58,158 nt of DNA from Clostridiales bacterium (GTDB taxonomy: Bacteria > Bacillota > Clostridia > Saccharofermentanales > Saccharofermentanaceae). The notes beneath the pieces are model-generated. The model saw only the letters and a program-made list of their open reading frames with translations, did not search any database and was not told the DNA's origin. Both the position numbers and the translations under genes were made by a program. Positions 9,607 to 18,230 of the stretch are shown here, piece after piece (position 1 is the stretch's first letter; the number at the start of each line of letters is the position of its first letter). The DNA is taken from NCBI GenBank assembly GCA_017427465.1, contig JAFRST010000038.1, forward strand, positions 1-58,158, given 5' to 3'.

Positions 9607-10101
9607 ATGAAGGTCAGCGGAAAAGTATTTAAATACGGCGACAACATTGACACGGATGTTATCATCCCTGCAAGATATCTGACTTCCGCAGATCCGGAGA
9701 TCTTAAAAGAGCACTGCATGGAAGATATCGACAAATCTTTCAAAGAACGGGTCAGGCCCGGAGACATCATGGTCGCCGGTAAGAATTTCGGCTGCGGGTC
9801 TTCAAGAGAACATGCGCCTGTCGCCATCAAGGCGAGCGGCATTGCACTTGTTATCGCAAGTGATTTTGCCAGGATCTTTTACCGCAACGCGATCAATATG
9901 GGACTTCCGATCTTAGAGTGCGCTGAAGCATATGAGAAGATCAACGAAGGTGATGAGATAGAAGCAGACTTCGATACCGGAGTCATCACGGATAAAACTA
10001 CCGGAGAGACCTTTAATGCGAAGGCCTTTCCTGAGTTTATAAAGAACATCATGGCCAGTGGCGGACTTGTCGGTTATACCGGGTCCGAGTTAAGAGATTA
10101 A
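9607..10101 (+). CDS. leuD: 3-isopropylmalate dehydratase, small subunit
   Basis: The 164-residue swivel-domain partner of LeuC; together they form the heterodimeric isomerase. The family motif [13 protein letters not shown] is present near residues 58-70, and the N-terminus ([20 protein letters not shown]) is typical. It begins 13 bases after leuC with AAAAGGAGG just before, and is followed 11 bases later by leuB, so the three are one transcription unit. Confidence 0.95.
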   Translation: MKVSGKVFKYGDNIDTDVIIPARYLTSADPEILKEHCMEDIDKSFKERVRPGDIMVAGKNFGCGSSREHAPVAIKASGIALVIASDFARIFYRNAINMGLPILECAEAYEKINEGDEIEADFDTGVITDKTTGETFNAKAFPEFIKNIMASGGLVGYTGSELRD

Positions 10102-10112
10102 GGGGAAATACT

Positions 10113-11219
10113 ATGTCAAAGAAGTACAACATCTCAGTTATTCCCGGAGACGGAATCGGTCCTGAGGTTACATCGGCAGCAATTAAAGTATTGGAGACTG
10201 CCGCTTCAAAAAGAGAAATTGAGATCTATACCAAAGAACTTCTTGCAGGAGGCGCTGCCATAGATAAATACGGCATACCGCTTCCGCAGGAGACCATCTA
10301 CGGATGCAAGGACAGCGATGCTGTTCTTCTCGGTGCGGTAGGCGGTCCCAAATGGGATAATGTCGAGCCTGACAAGAGGCCTGAGAAGGCTTTGCTCGGA
10401 CTCAGATCAGGACTTGATCTTTATGCAAATATCAGACCTGTTGTTTTGCATGAAGGCCTTGAGGCAGCATCACCTCTTAAGAATCCGGGCAAGGTTGATC
10501 TGGTCATTATAAGAGAGCTTACAGGCGGCATTTATTTTGGTAAAACGGGATTTTATCAGAGCGGCGACAAGCTCTCTGACGGAACCGTAAAAGGCAAGAT
10601 CGGCTTCGATACAGAGAGCTATTCCGAAGGTGAGATCAACAGGATCTTGAAGATCGGCTTCGGGTTTGCGATGAAGAGAAGAAAAAAGCTCACTCTCGTT
10701 GATAAGGCTAATGTGCTTGTCACAAGCAGAATGTGGAGAACACTCGCTACACAGATGAGCTTTGATTATCCTGAAGTAGAGCTTGATTTCCTTTATGTGG
10801 ATAACGCATCTATGCAGCTTATCAACAGGCCGTCAAGCTTTGACGTCATCGTAACGAGCAATCTTTTCGGTGATATTTTGTCTGATGAAGCCGGCCAGAT
10901 CGTTGGCTCCATCGGAATGCTGCCGTCTGCTTCCGTCGGCGTAATAGGCAAGCCCGGAATGTTCGAACCCATCCATGGATCTGCACCTGATATCGCCGGC
11001 CAGAACAAGGCTAATCCTCTGGGAACTATCCTGTCTTGCGCAATGATGATGAGAACTGTGTTAGGTGAAGAGGAAGTTGCCGACGACATCGAGAATGCCG
11101 TTAAAAAGACTTTGGCTCAGGGCTACAGGACCGGCGATATAACCTTCGTCGGTGATAACAATAATACTAAGCTTGTCGGAACGGTTGAGATGACACAGGC
11201 GGTCATCGATAATCTCTGA
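10113..11219 (+). CDS. leuB: 3-isopropylmalate dehydrogenase
   Basis: Oxidative decarboxylation of 3-isopropylmalate to 2-oxoisocaproate with NAD+, the step after LeuCD. The 368-residue length is normal. Motifs include IPGDGIGPEV at the N-terminus, the substrate loop with three arginines (LLGLRSGLDLYANIRP), the catalytic Tyr in GGIYFG, Lys in LVDKANVL, and the metal-binding Asp segment (NLFGDILSDEA) followed by HGSAPDIAGQ. An acidic NAD-binding pattern is expected here, but I did not check every residue. The final aminotransferase for this pathway, ilvE, is 8 kb downstream. Confidence 0.95.
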   Translation: MSKKYNISVIPGDGIGPEVTSAAIKVLETAASKREIEIYTKELLAGGAAIDKYGIPLPQETIYGCKDSDAVLLGAVGGPKWDNVEPDKRPEKALLGLRSGLDLYANIRPVVLHEGLEAASPLKNPGKVDLVIIRELTGGIYFGKTGFYQSGDKLSDGTVKGKIGFDTESYSEGEINRILKIGFGFAMKRRKKLTLVDKANVLVTSRMWRTLATQMSFDYPEVELDFLYVDNASMQLINRPSSFDVIVTSNLFGDILSDEAGQIVGSIGMLPSASVGVIGKPGMFEPIHGSAPDIAGQNKANPLGTILSCAMMMRTVLGEEEVADDIENAVKKTLAQGYRTGDITFVGDNNNTKLVGTVEMTQAVIDNL

Positions 11220-11244
11220 CAAATAAGAAAAGAGGACATGACAA

Positions 11245-12783
11245 ATGGCAAAAAAGCTTGTCGCAGTGATCGATATCGGTTCACTTACGGCCAGACTTAA
11301 AGTTTTCGAGATAGGATCCAAGGGAAAACCCAAGGAGATAGAAGCAGTCCGTAAGTTCACTGGACTTGGCACAAGATCTTACAGTTCAGGCGTTATCCAG
11401 CCGGCACAGGTGGACGAACTGTGTGCCTGCCTTAAGATGTTTGACGAGAAGTGCAAAGAATACGGCGTTGCGCGCGTTTTCTGCGTTGCGACTTCCGCTT
11501 TCAGAGATGCATCCAACACCGAGATCGTAATAGAGAAGATCAGGACAAGGACGGGATTTAAGATCAAGGTCCTGGATAACTCGATGGAGCGTTTCTATCA
11601 GACGATCGCGGTTCAGGCCATCTATCCTGATTTTGCGAAAATAATATCAACCGGAACAATGATCCTTGATATCGGTTCGGGCTCTATCCAGGCATCGGTT
11701 TATGACAAATCAGAATTCGTCTTCAGCCAGAATCTTTTGCTTGGTTCATTAAGGATCTCGGGAATGCTATCCGACCTTCAGAGCAGGACTGTCCATTATG
11801 AAGAGGTCTTGGAAGAATTCGTAGGTCAGGACTTAGACGATTATCATGCTGTAGAGCCTAAGGGAATCACATACAACAATCTTATAGCTTTTTCCGGCGA
11901 GATGGGCTATATCAAGCATCTTGCAGGCTATGGCGCTATGGATTCAGCGATCCTTACTAAGGAAGAATTCCTTAAAGCATATAACTATCTGCTCAAGGTA
12001 AGACCTACCGATCTGACATTGAAGAACAATATACCGTCAATGATCGCGCCTTTGCTTCTTCCTACGGCTCTTATCGTTAAGAATATGCTCGAATATACAG
12101 GCGTTGATAAGATCTATATGCCGCACGCGTCTTTGTCTGACGGTATTATCTATTACTACTGTGTTAACTCACAGGGGCTTAAGACTGATATCGCTCCGGA
12201 CAGCTATCTCATATCTTCTGCAAGACACATTGCGAAGCGTTACCGTTCGAATAAAAAGCATATCGAATATGTTGAGAAAGCCGCTCTGGAATTCTTTGAT
12301 GAGACCAAGAAGGCAAGCGGCTTGGGAAGCCGCGACAGACTGCTTTTGCAGGTTGCGGTAATCCTTCATGAGATAGGTAAGTTCGTTCACGCTAGAAATC
12401 ACAGCGATGCTGCATATTCGATCATTAAGAATACTATCCTCATGGGGCTTGATCACGAAGAAATCAACATGGTCGCCATGATCGTAAGGCTCTATCCGAG
12501 AAATAATCCTTATCAGAGTTACTATTACACGCAGCTTCCTTCTGACCAGAAGGTCATCGTATCCAAGCTCGCGTCGATCCTGAAGATCGCTGACGCAATG
12601 GATGCGTCGCATAAGCAGAAGGGTAAGAAGATACAGTGTAAGATCAAGGACAATGAATTTGTCATCATTTGTGATACATCTGAAGATATGTCATTCGAGA
12701 AGTGGGCTTTTGAGAGCAGAAGCTCCATGTTCGAAGACGTAATGGGAATCAAGCCGGTTCTCAAGACCAGGAGGGAAGGCTAA
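11245..12783 (+). CDS. ppx: Ppx/GppA-type exopolyphosphatase with C-terminal HD domain
   Basis: A 512-residue protein. The N-terminal half is the ASKHA-fold Ppx/GppA domain (VIDIGSLTARL at 9-19, CVATSAFRDA near 91, LDIGSGSIQ near 142), which removes terminal phosphate from polyphosphate or from pppGpp. The C-terminal half has an HD-type helical domain with the metal-site pattern LHEIGKFVH. This matches the two-domain bacterial Ppx. The first motif is DIGSLTARL rather than the common DIGSNS.RL. It follows leuB by 25 bases and overlaps ppk by one base (TAATG), so synthesis and breakdown of polyphosphate are probably made together. A GppA role cannot be excluded. Confidence 0.85.
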   Translation: MAKKLVAVIDIGSLTARLKVFEIGSKGKPKEIEAVRKFTGLGTRSYSSGVIQPAQVDELCACLKMFDEKCKEYGVARVFCVATSAFRDASNTEIVIEKIRTRTGFKIKVLDNSMERFYQTIAVQAIYPDFAKIISTGTMILDIGSGSIQASVYDKSEFVFSQNLLLGSLRISGMLSDLQSRTVHYEEVLEEFVGQDLDDYHAVEPKGITYNNLIAFSGEMGYIKHLAGYGAMDSAILTKEEFLKAYNYLLKVRPTDLTLKNNIPSMIAPLLLPTALIVKNMLEYTGVDKIYMPHASLSDGIIYYYCVNSQGLKTDIAPDSYLISSARHIAKRYRSNKKHIEYVEKAALEFFDETKKASGLGSRDRLLLQVAVILHEIGKFVHARNHSDAAYSIIKNTILMGLDHEEINMVAMIVRLYPRNNPYQSYYYTQLPSDQKVIVSKLASILKIADAMDASHKQKGKKIQCKIKDNEFVIICDTSEDMSFEKWAFESRSSMFEDVMGIKPVLKTRREG

Positions 12784-15278
12784 TGGCAGTTAAGAAGGGC
12801 GCTTCAGTGCGTAAGGCAAATACATCAACAAAGAAGCAGACAACGGCTAAAAAGACCGCTGCTAAGGCATCTGTGAAGAAAACTGCAGCTAAGAAAACTG
12901 CTGCAAAGAAGACAACGGCTAAGAAGGCTTCAGTAAAGAAGCCTTCGGCAAAGAAAGCTGCCGCCGGTAAAACAACTGCAAAGAAGCCTGTTGCAAAGAA
13001 GGTTCCTGAAAAGAAGACAGCTCCTAAAAAGACATCCAAGTTTGTATCTTCACCTGAGATAACCGATGCTTCTTATGTGGAATCCGGTGCTTCTTTTCTT
13101 AGCGGCAATGCATGCTTTTATAACCGTGAGCTCTCCTGGCTCGAGTTCGATGACCGTATCTTAAACGAAGCAAGAGACTCTAAAAATCCTCTGCTCGAGA
13201 GGCTCAATTTTCTGTCCATTACTGCTTCAAATCTTGATGAATTCTATATCGTAAGAGTAGCTTCATTAAGAGACATGCAGAGTATCGATTTTGCTGAGCG
13301 TGACATCGCAGGATTCTCCATTGATGAACAGCTCGAAAGGATCGACCAGAAGACCAGAAGGATGATGTCCCTTATGTATTCCACATACGGAAGATCACTC
13401 GTTCCTTCACTTGCCCAGGAGAAGATCTATCTTAAGAATTACGAAGAATTAAGCGACCAGTTAAGAGCTATCGCTGATTCATACTTTAAGACAGTTCTCT
13501 ATCCGATCTTAACACCTATGGCAGTTGATTCTTCGAGGCCTTTCCCGCTTATCTACAACCGCTCTCTCAATATGTGCGTTATGCTCGAGAACGAGCCTAA
13601 GATGGTTAAGCTCCAGGAAAAGGCGACTGACGGCATCAGCAACGCCAAGCATACAGTTAATGATGAGAAATATATGTATGCGACAGTCCAGATCCCGACT
13701 GTCGTAAAGAGGCTTTATCAGATCCCGACTGAAGAAGGGGATGTGTTCGTTCCTGTCGAGCAGATAATCAGGGCTAATACTGATATGCTCTTCAATGGCC
13801 AGACTGTTGTGGCTACAGCTTTCTACCGCGTTATGCGTAATGCTGACCTTGATATCGATGAGGACGAAGCTGAAGACCTCTTAAAGGAGATTGAAGAGCA
13901 GGTAAGAAGGAGAAGATTCGGTGAGATCATAAGACTTGAGGTCCAGGATGATATCGATTCTGATCTTCTTAAGTACATTGTTGATGAATTGAAAGTCGAT
14001 GAGGCCGATATCTTTACTGTTAACGGCCCTATCGATCTTACATTCCTTTCCAAGCTTGCTTCTGCCTGCAAGGCTAAGCATCCGGAGCTTTGCCATAAGG
14101 CTCACGAACCTGCTGAAGCAGCATCTTTTGACGGGCCTGTCAGTGAGCTGGATATTTTCGAGCAGATCAGGGCAAAGGACAGGATCGTTCACCATCCGTA
14201 TGAGACCTTCGAACCCGTATTGGAGTTCGTAAAGCAGGCAGCAAGAGATCCTAATGTTCTTGCCATAAAGCAGACACTCTACCGTGTATCCGACAGATCG
14301 CCGATCATTGCTTCGCTCCTTGAAGCCGCGCAGAACGGTAAGCAGGTAATGGTACTTGTTGAGCTTAAGGCGAGATTCGATGAAGAGAACAATATCAACT
14401 GGGCCAAGAAGCTTGAGAACGCGGGCTGCCACGTTATCTACGGACTTGTCGGTCTCAAGACGCACAGTAAGATCACGTTGGTCGTTCGAAAAGAAGAGGA
14501 CGGCATCAGAAGATATCTGCATCTTGCCACAGGTAACTATAATGACGTAACAGCTAAGATCTATACTGACCTCGGTCTGTTCACAGCTTCTGAGTCCTTT
14601 GGTGAGGATGCTTCAGAGTTTTTCAATATGCTTTCAGGATTCTCTATCCCGCAGTCATGGAGAAGACTTATTCCGGCGCCTTTGTGGATGAAGGATTATT
14701 TTGTATCAAGGATCAGACGCGAGGCTGAGAATGCCCGTAACGGCAAGCCCGCGCGCATAATCGCAAAGATAAACTCACTTGTTGATGAGACCATTATCAA
14801 GGCGCTCTACACAGCTTCGAATGCAGGCGTTAAGATCGATCTTATCGTCAGAGGCATCTGCTGCTTAAGAGCAGGGATCCCCGGCATGAGCGAGAACATC
14901 ACAGTGCGCTCTATCACCGGGCGTTTCCTTGAGCATTCGAGAATCTTCTATTTCTACAACGAAGGACACGAAGACGTTTATCTTGCTTCTGCAGACTGGA
15001 TGCCCAGAAACCTTAACCGCCGTGTTGAACTGCTGTTCCCGGTCGAAGATCCTGACTGCAGGGCGCGCGTCATGGAGGTCTTGAAAGTAGAACTCGCCGA
15101 TACAGTAAGAGCGAATTTCCTGCAGCCCGACGGTTCGTACAAGAAGCTCGATCTCAGAGGAAAAGAGAAGATCGATTCTCAGCAAAAGCTCATTGAACTT
15201 GCTGATGCTGCTATTGCCGAGCGGCACAAGAATATTGATAAACGCGAGTTTATACCTGAAGAGAGTCCAAAGGATTGA
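12783..15278 (+). CDS. ppk: Polyphosphate kinase Ppk1 with Lys/Ala-rich N-terminal extension
   Basis: Makes polyphosphate from ATP. The core (about residue 112-820) has the family start FYNRELSWLEFDDRIL, the segment FLSITASNLDEFYIVRV, the two conserved active-site histidines H561 (KTHSKITL) and H718 (FLEHSRIF), and R/K residues of the phospholipase-D-like C-terminal domains. Usual Ppk1 length is about 690-720 residues; this one is 831 because residues 1-86 are a Lys/Ala/Thr tail of repeated AAKKT and AKKAS units, absent from ordinary Ppk1. The tail is continuous in frame with the ATG that overlaps the ppx stop, so it is genuinely translated. It could bind polyphosphate or DNA. Followed by two hairpins. 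Confidence 0.95.
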   Translation: MAVKKGASVRKANTSTKKQTTAKKTAAKASVKKTAAKKTAAKKTTAKKASVKKPSAKKAAAGKTTAKKPVAKKVPEKKTAPKKTSKFVSSPEITDASYVESGASFLSGNACFYNRELSWLEFDDRILNEARDSKNPLLERLNFLSITASNLDEFYIVRVASLRDMQSIDFAERDIAGFSIDEQLERIDQKTRRMMSLMYSTYGRSLVPSLAQEKIYLKNYEELSDQLRAIADSYFKTVLYPILTPMAVDSSRPFPLIYNRSLNMCVMLENEPKMVKLQEKATDGISNAKHTVNDEKYMYATVQIPTVVKRLYQIPTEEGDVFVPVEQIIRANTDMLFNGQTVVATAFYRVMRNADLDIDEDEAEDLLKEIEEQVRRRRFGEIIRLEVQDDIDSDLLKYIVDELKVDEADIFTVNGPIDLTFLSKLASACKAKHPELCHKAHEPAEAASFDGPVSELDIFEQIRAKDRIVHHPYETFEPVLEFVKQAARDPNVLAIKQTLYRVSDRSPIIASLLEAAQNGKQVMVLVELKARFDEENNINWAKKLENAGCHVIYGLVGLKTHSKITLVVRKEEDGIRRYLHLATGNYNDVTAKIYTDLGLFTASESFGEDASEFFNMLSGFSIPQSWRRLIPAPLWMKDYFVSRIRREAENARNGKPARIIAKINSLVDETIIKALYTASNAGVKIDLIVRGICCLRAGIPGMSENITVRSITGRFLEHSRIFYFYNEGHEDVYLASADWMPRNLNRRVELLFPVEDPDCRARVMEVLKVELADTVRANFLQPDGSYKKLDLRGKEKIDSQQKLIELADAAIAERHKNIDKREFIPEESPKD

Positions 15279-15280
15279 TC

Positions 15281-15343
15281 AGGTTTAAGCGTAAACCTTT
15301 AGAAAATGTTATGTAACCCTTAATGTCAGGTTAAGGTTTTTTT
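15281..15343 (+). terminator. Tandem hairpins ending the leu-ppx-ppk unit
   Basis: Hairpin 1 pairs AGGTTTA (15281-15287) with TAAACCT (15292-15298). Hairpin 2 pairs AACC-TTAA (15315-15323, one bulged C) with TTAAGGTT (15331-15338) and runs into seven T residues. The second is the more convincing intrinsic terminator. Confidence 0.7.
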
Positions 15344-15398
15344 CTGATGTTTAGTGTTAGTATTTAGTAGCAAAAAAAGGAACTTTGGGGGTAGAAAT

Positions 15399-16112
15399 AT
15401 GGAATTTGTTATAAGTCATCTGGTTAAGAGCTACGGCTCCAAGCAGGTGCTTAAGGACGTTGATTTTGTTTTCGAAGAGGGCAGGATATATGGCCTCTTA
15501 GGACGTAACGGCTCAGGCAAGACAACGTTTTTTAACTGCATCAACGGCGATATAGATATTAACTCCGGATCTTTTTATCTGCGCGAGAACAGCGGTTCCA
15601 AGGATATCATCAAGATCGAGCCGCAGGATATCGGTTATCTGGTATCGACACCGACCGTGCCCGAATTCATGACAGGCAGGGAATTTTTGAAATTCTTTTT
15701 GGAAATTCATGAGGAGATCAAGCCTGATAAGACGATCGACGAATATTTCGATTACATGATGATCCCCGAAGACGACAGGGACAGGCTCCTCAAGGACTAT
15801 TCGCATGGTACAAAGAACAAGATGCAGATGCTCCTTAACATCATCGCATCACCGAGGCTCGTTCTGCTCGATGAGCCTCTGACATCGCTCGACGTAATAA
15901 TCGCGGAGGAGATGAAGAATGTTATCAGGTCTCAGAAGCAGGGAAGGATTACGATCTTCTCAACGCACCTTTTGGATGTGGCGGTAGACCTCTGTGATGA
16001 GATAGTTCTGCTCCATAACGGTAGGCTTGAGCCTATCGATAAGAGCAACTTAGGTGACAGTGATTTCAAGGATAAGATCATTGCCGCACTGAAGGATCAG
16101 GACGATGCGTAA
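15399..16112 (+). CDS. ABC transporter ATP-binding protein
   Basis: A 237-residue nucleotide-binding subunit of an ABC-2 type exporter. Walker A is GRNGSGKTT, Walker B LVLLDEPLTSLD, and the switch histidine is in FSTHL. The signature region reads YSHGTKNKM instead of the usual LSGGQ/LSxGMKQ, which is unusual but keeps the Ser-x-Gly pattern. The start is ATG 15399 (MEFVIS) with GGGGG upstream; an earlier in-frame start at 15354 lacks a ribosome-binding site. It overlaps the permease by eight bases (ATGCGTAA). Confidence 0.9.
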   Translation: MEFVISHLVKSYGSKQVLKDVDFVFEEGRIYGLLGRNGSGKTTFFNCINGDIDINSGSFYLRENSGSKDIIKIEPQDIGYLVSTPTVPEFMTGREFLKFFLEIHEEIKPDKTIDEYFDYMMIPEDDRDRLLKDYSHGTKNKMQMLLNIIASPRLVLLDEPLTSLDVIIAEEMKNVIRSQKQGRITIFSTHLLDVAVDLCDEIVLLHNGRLEPIDKSNLGDSDFKDKIIAALKDQDDA

Positions 16113-17844
16113 TACTTTTACCAACACATTAACGAAGGTAAATCATCTTAGGAGTATCATCGGATATAACGGCCTGGTCTATGCGTTAAAGAAGCTCCCC
16201 GTTATAGGAAAGCACCTTCCTGACAAGCTTTATTCTCTGACTGCCTTAAAGGTTATTTACTGGATCTTCCATATCATCAAGGAAGTAAGCATGCTGTTTA
16301 TAGGCAAGATCTTCGGACTTGGCATGATCTATCTTGCTGCGCTTCTTTTGAATAAAGGATATATCGGATACGGAATGGCTGAAGGCATCTCAAGCCCTAA
16401 CCTGTATGCGAGTTTTGCGCTGTTCATGTTTATCATCTATGCGTTGTTCGGTCTTCTCATTAACACTAGGCTTTTCAAGTGTACTACTGAGAAAGAATAC
16501 CTTGTGTTCATGCTCAGAATGAACGCCAGAACGCTCAATAATACGCTTTTTATCTTTGATCTCGGCAAGCTTGTTATCGGTTATCTGATCGCGGGTATTG
16601 TTGCAATTATCGGCGGCGCTCCTTTCTGGCTCTGGCTCGGAATACCTGTGCTGGCAGTATGCATCAAACTCTTTGGAGCAGGCGTACTGGCGGCTTTTTA
16701 CAGATCAAAGCATAAGCATAACAAGCTCCTCAAGGGCAGTACATGGGGTCTGATCGTAAGGCTTCTCCTTGTTTTCATGCTCTTGCCCGTATTTATGGTG
16801 CTGGTGATCAACGGATACTATGTGCCCTTGCAGTATATGCTGATCATTGCTGCAGTTTTTGTTTTGCTTGGCATTTGGGGATTCTGGGAGCTTTCAAGAT
16901 TTGACGAGAATCTTCACAGGAGAGCACTCCGCGATAATATCGTCAGGAACGAGATCGAGAGCTACAAAGAGCCTGACCACTCCAAGCAGTTCAAGCGTTT
17001 AAAGGCTAAAGGAACAGTAAAAGGCGATAAGAAGGGCTTTGAATACCTTAATGCGCTCTTTGTCAGAAGACACAGAACGATGCTAGTACTTAAAGCCGTT
17101 ATTTTCACGATAGTGGTACTGCTCATTATCGCTCTTGTTCTCTTTGAGTTTATCTACGGTTACGCCAGAAGATTCGGATCTGACAGCACATGGAACATGC
17201 TCTTTAATAATCTCATCAATTTCTTCACCGGTCACGGTTATGCAGATGCTTTGCACCCCTTTGATGAAAACGCTGCCACTCTTTTCTTCAGGGATTGTGC
17301 GAGCAAACAGCTGCTTCTGATGATCATTCCGCTTTCGATCGCAGATATTTCATTTAAGTCTACACAAGCGATGTATATCAACTGCGACAACAGTCTCATG
17401 ACATTCAGCTTCTTTAAGCAGCGCGAAAAGATAATCAGGCTCTTTGATATCAGACTAAAGCAGCTCATCAGGATCAATATCTGGCCTGCATTAGCTTGCG
17501 GACTTTTTGCTGTCCTGATACTGTTCAATACAGGCGGACAGGATTATCCGTTCCAATATCTTCTGACGGTCTTGGTCCCGGTCTTGATAAGCGTGATCAA
17601 CTCGATGACATGGCTTACGCTCTACTATCTGTTCCAGCCGTTTACAACGACAGTAAATGTCAAGGGCGGAGCATACAGAGTGACAAGGATAATCCTGACA
17701 TTCATAACGATAATCATCTGCTGGATAACGCTTAACACGGCAGTTTTGGCGGGCGTGTTAACAGTGTTTACTGTAGTTTATGTTATTTTATTGAGGGCAA
17801 TCGTTAAGAAATATGCGCCTAAGACATGGAAGATGAAGTCGTAA
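16105..17844 (+). CDS. ABC transporter permease, large membrane protein
   Basis: A 579-residue integral membrane protein with about 12 hydrophobic segments in two blocks (about 60-260 and 330-570) separated by a charged cytoplasmic stretch around 265-325. No recognised substrate motif. It overlaps the upstream ATPase gene by eight bases, so the two form one exporter. This length and layout fit ABC-2-like permeases of unknown substrate in Clostridia. No substrate-binding protein is nearby. The next 108 bases hold no obvious terminator for this gene, apart from the leftward tRNA terminator. Confidence 0.8.
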   Translation: MRNTFTNTLTKVNHLRSIIGYNGLVYALKKLPVIGKHLPDKLYSLTALKVIYWIFHIIKEVSMLFIGKIFGLGMIYLAALLLNKGYIGYGMAEGISSPNLYASFALFMFIIYALFGLLINTRLFKCTTEKEYLVFMLRMNARTLNNTLFIFDLGKLVIGYLIAGIVAIIGGAPFWLWLGIPVLAVCIKLFGAGVLAAFYRSKHKHNKLLKGSTWGLIVRLLLVFMLLPVFMVLVINGYYVPLQYMLIIAAVFVLLGIWGFWELSRFDENLHRRALRDNIVRNEIESYKEPDHSKQFKRLKAKGTVKGDKKGFEYLNALFVRRHRTMLVLKAVIFTIVVLLIIALVLFEFIYGYARRFGSDSTWNMLFNNLINFFTGHGYADALHPFDENAATLFFRDCASKQLLLMIIPLSIADISFKSTQAMYINCDNSLMTFSFFKQREKIIRLFDIRLKQLIRINIWPALACGLFAVLILFNTGGQDYPFQYLLTVLVPVLISVINSMTWLTLYYLFQPFTTTVNVKGGAYRVTRIILTFITIIICWITLNTAVLAGVLTVFTVVYVILLRAIVKKYAPKTWKMKS

Positions 17845-17952
17845 CGGATCATTAGACGGACGAAAAACGGCAGTGCAATGCGGCATCAGAAAACGGTAGG
17901 ATCCACTCTTAACAGAATCTTAGCATTGGATATCCGGTCAGACAAGGCAGAT

Positions 17953-18012
17953 AAAAAACACCTTCTGAAACCAGTTGAGCGGAGCGACTGTCCGTACATA
18001 TCAGAAAGTGTT
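17953..18012 (-). terminator. Terminator of the tRNA-Ala gene
   Basis: Read leftward, AACACTTTCTGA (18012-18001) pairs over 12 positions (one G-U) with TCAGAAGGTGTT (17968-17957) and is followed by T residues. The roughly 32-base loop contains a further short stem. Confidence 0.8.
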
Positions 18013-18023
18013 TCTATTTTGTA

Positions 18024-18098
18024 TGGTGGAGCATACGGGACTTGAACCCGTGACCCCCACACTGCCAGTGTGATGCGCTCCCACTGCGCTAATGCCCC
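18024..18098 (-). tRNA. tRNA-Ala (anticodon GGC)
   Basis: Read leftward from 18098, the sequence folds as a full cloverleaf: acceptor GGGGCAT/ATGCTCC with the G3-U70 wobble that marks alanine tRNAs, D stem GCGC/GCGC, anticodon loop CTGGCAG (anticodon GGC), T arm ACGGG-TTCAAGT-CCCGT, discriminator A, and an encoded CCA (18026-18024). An apparent leftward reading frame across it is an artefact. Confidence 0.97.
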
Positions 18099-18110
18099 GT
18101 CTACCAAAAG

Positions 18111-18139
18111 ATTATACGTGGGCGGTCAGGATTAAGCAA
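18111..18139 (-). promoter_or_regulatory. tRNA-Ala promoter
   Basis: Leftward TATAAT (18116-18111) and TTGCTT (18139-18134) are separated by 17 bases, placing the start site just before the tRNA 5' end. Confidence 0.75.
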
Positions 18140-18187
18140 GAAACCTTTTTAAGGTCTCAGTTATGCCGTATATCAAGGCCTTTAATA

Positions 18188-18196
18188 TGCTATAAT
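18188..18196 (+). promoter_or_regulatory. Extended -10 promoter of galM
   Basis: TGC-TATAAT (18188-18196) is a perfect extended -10 element 35 bases before the galM start. No good -35 is present, as is common for extended -10 promoters. Confidence 0.7.
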
Positions 18197-18230
18197 CCTT
18201 AAATGTAAATCATTTTGGAGGTATTCGGAA

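Noticed and set aside
17886..18107. Leftward 73-residue reading frame
   Set aside because: It spans the tRNA-Ala gene and its terminator; the frame is incidental.
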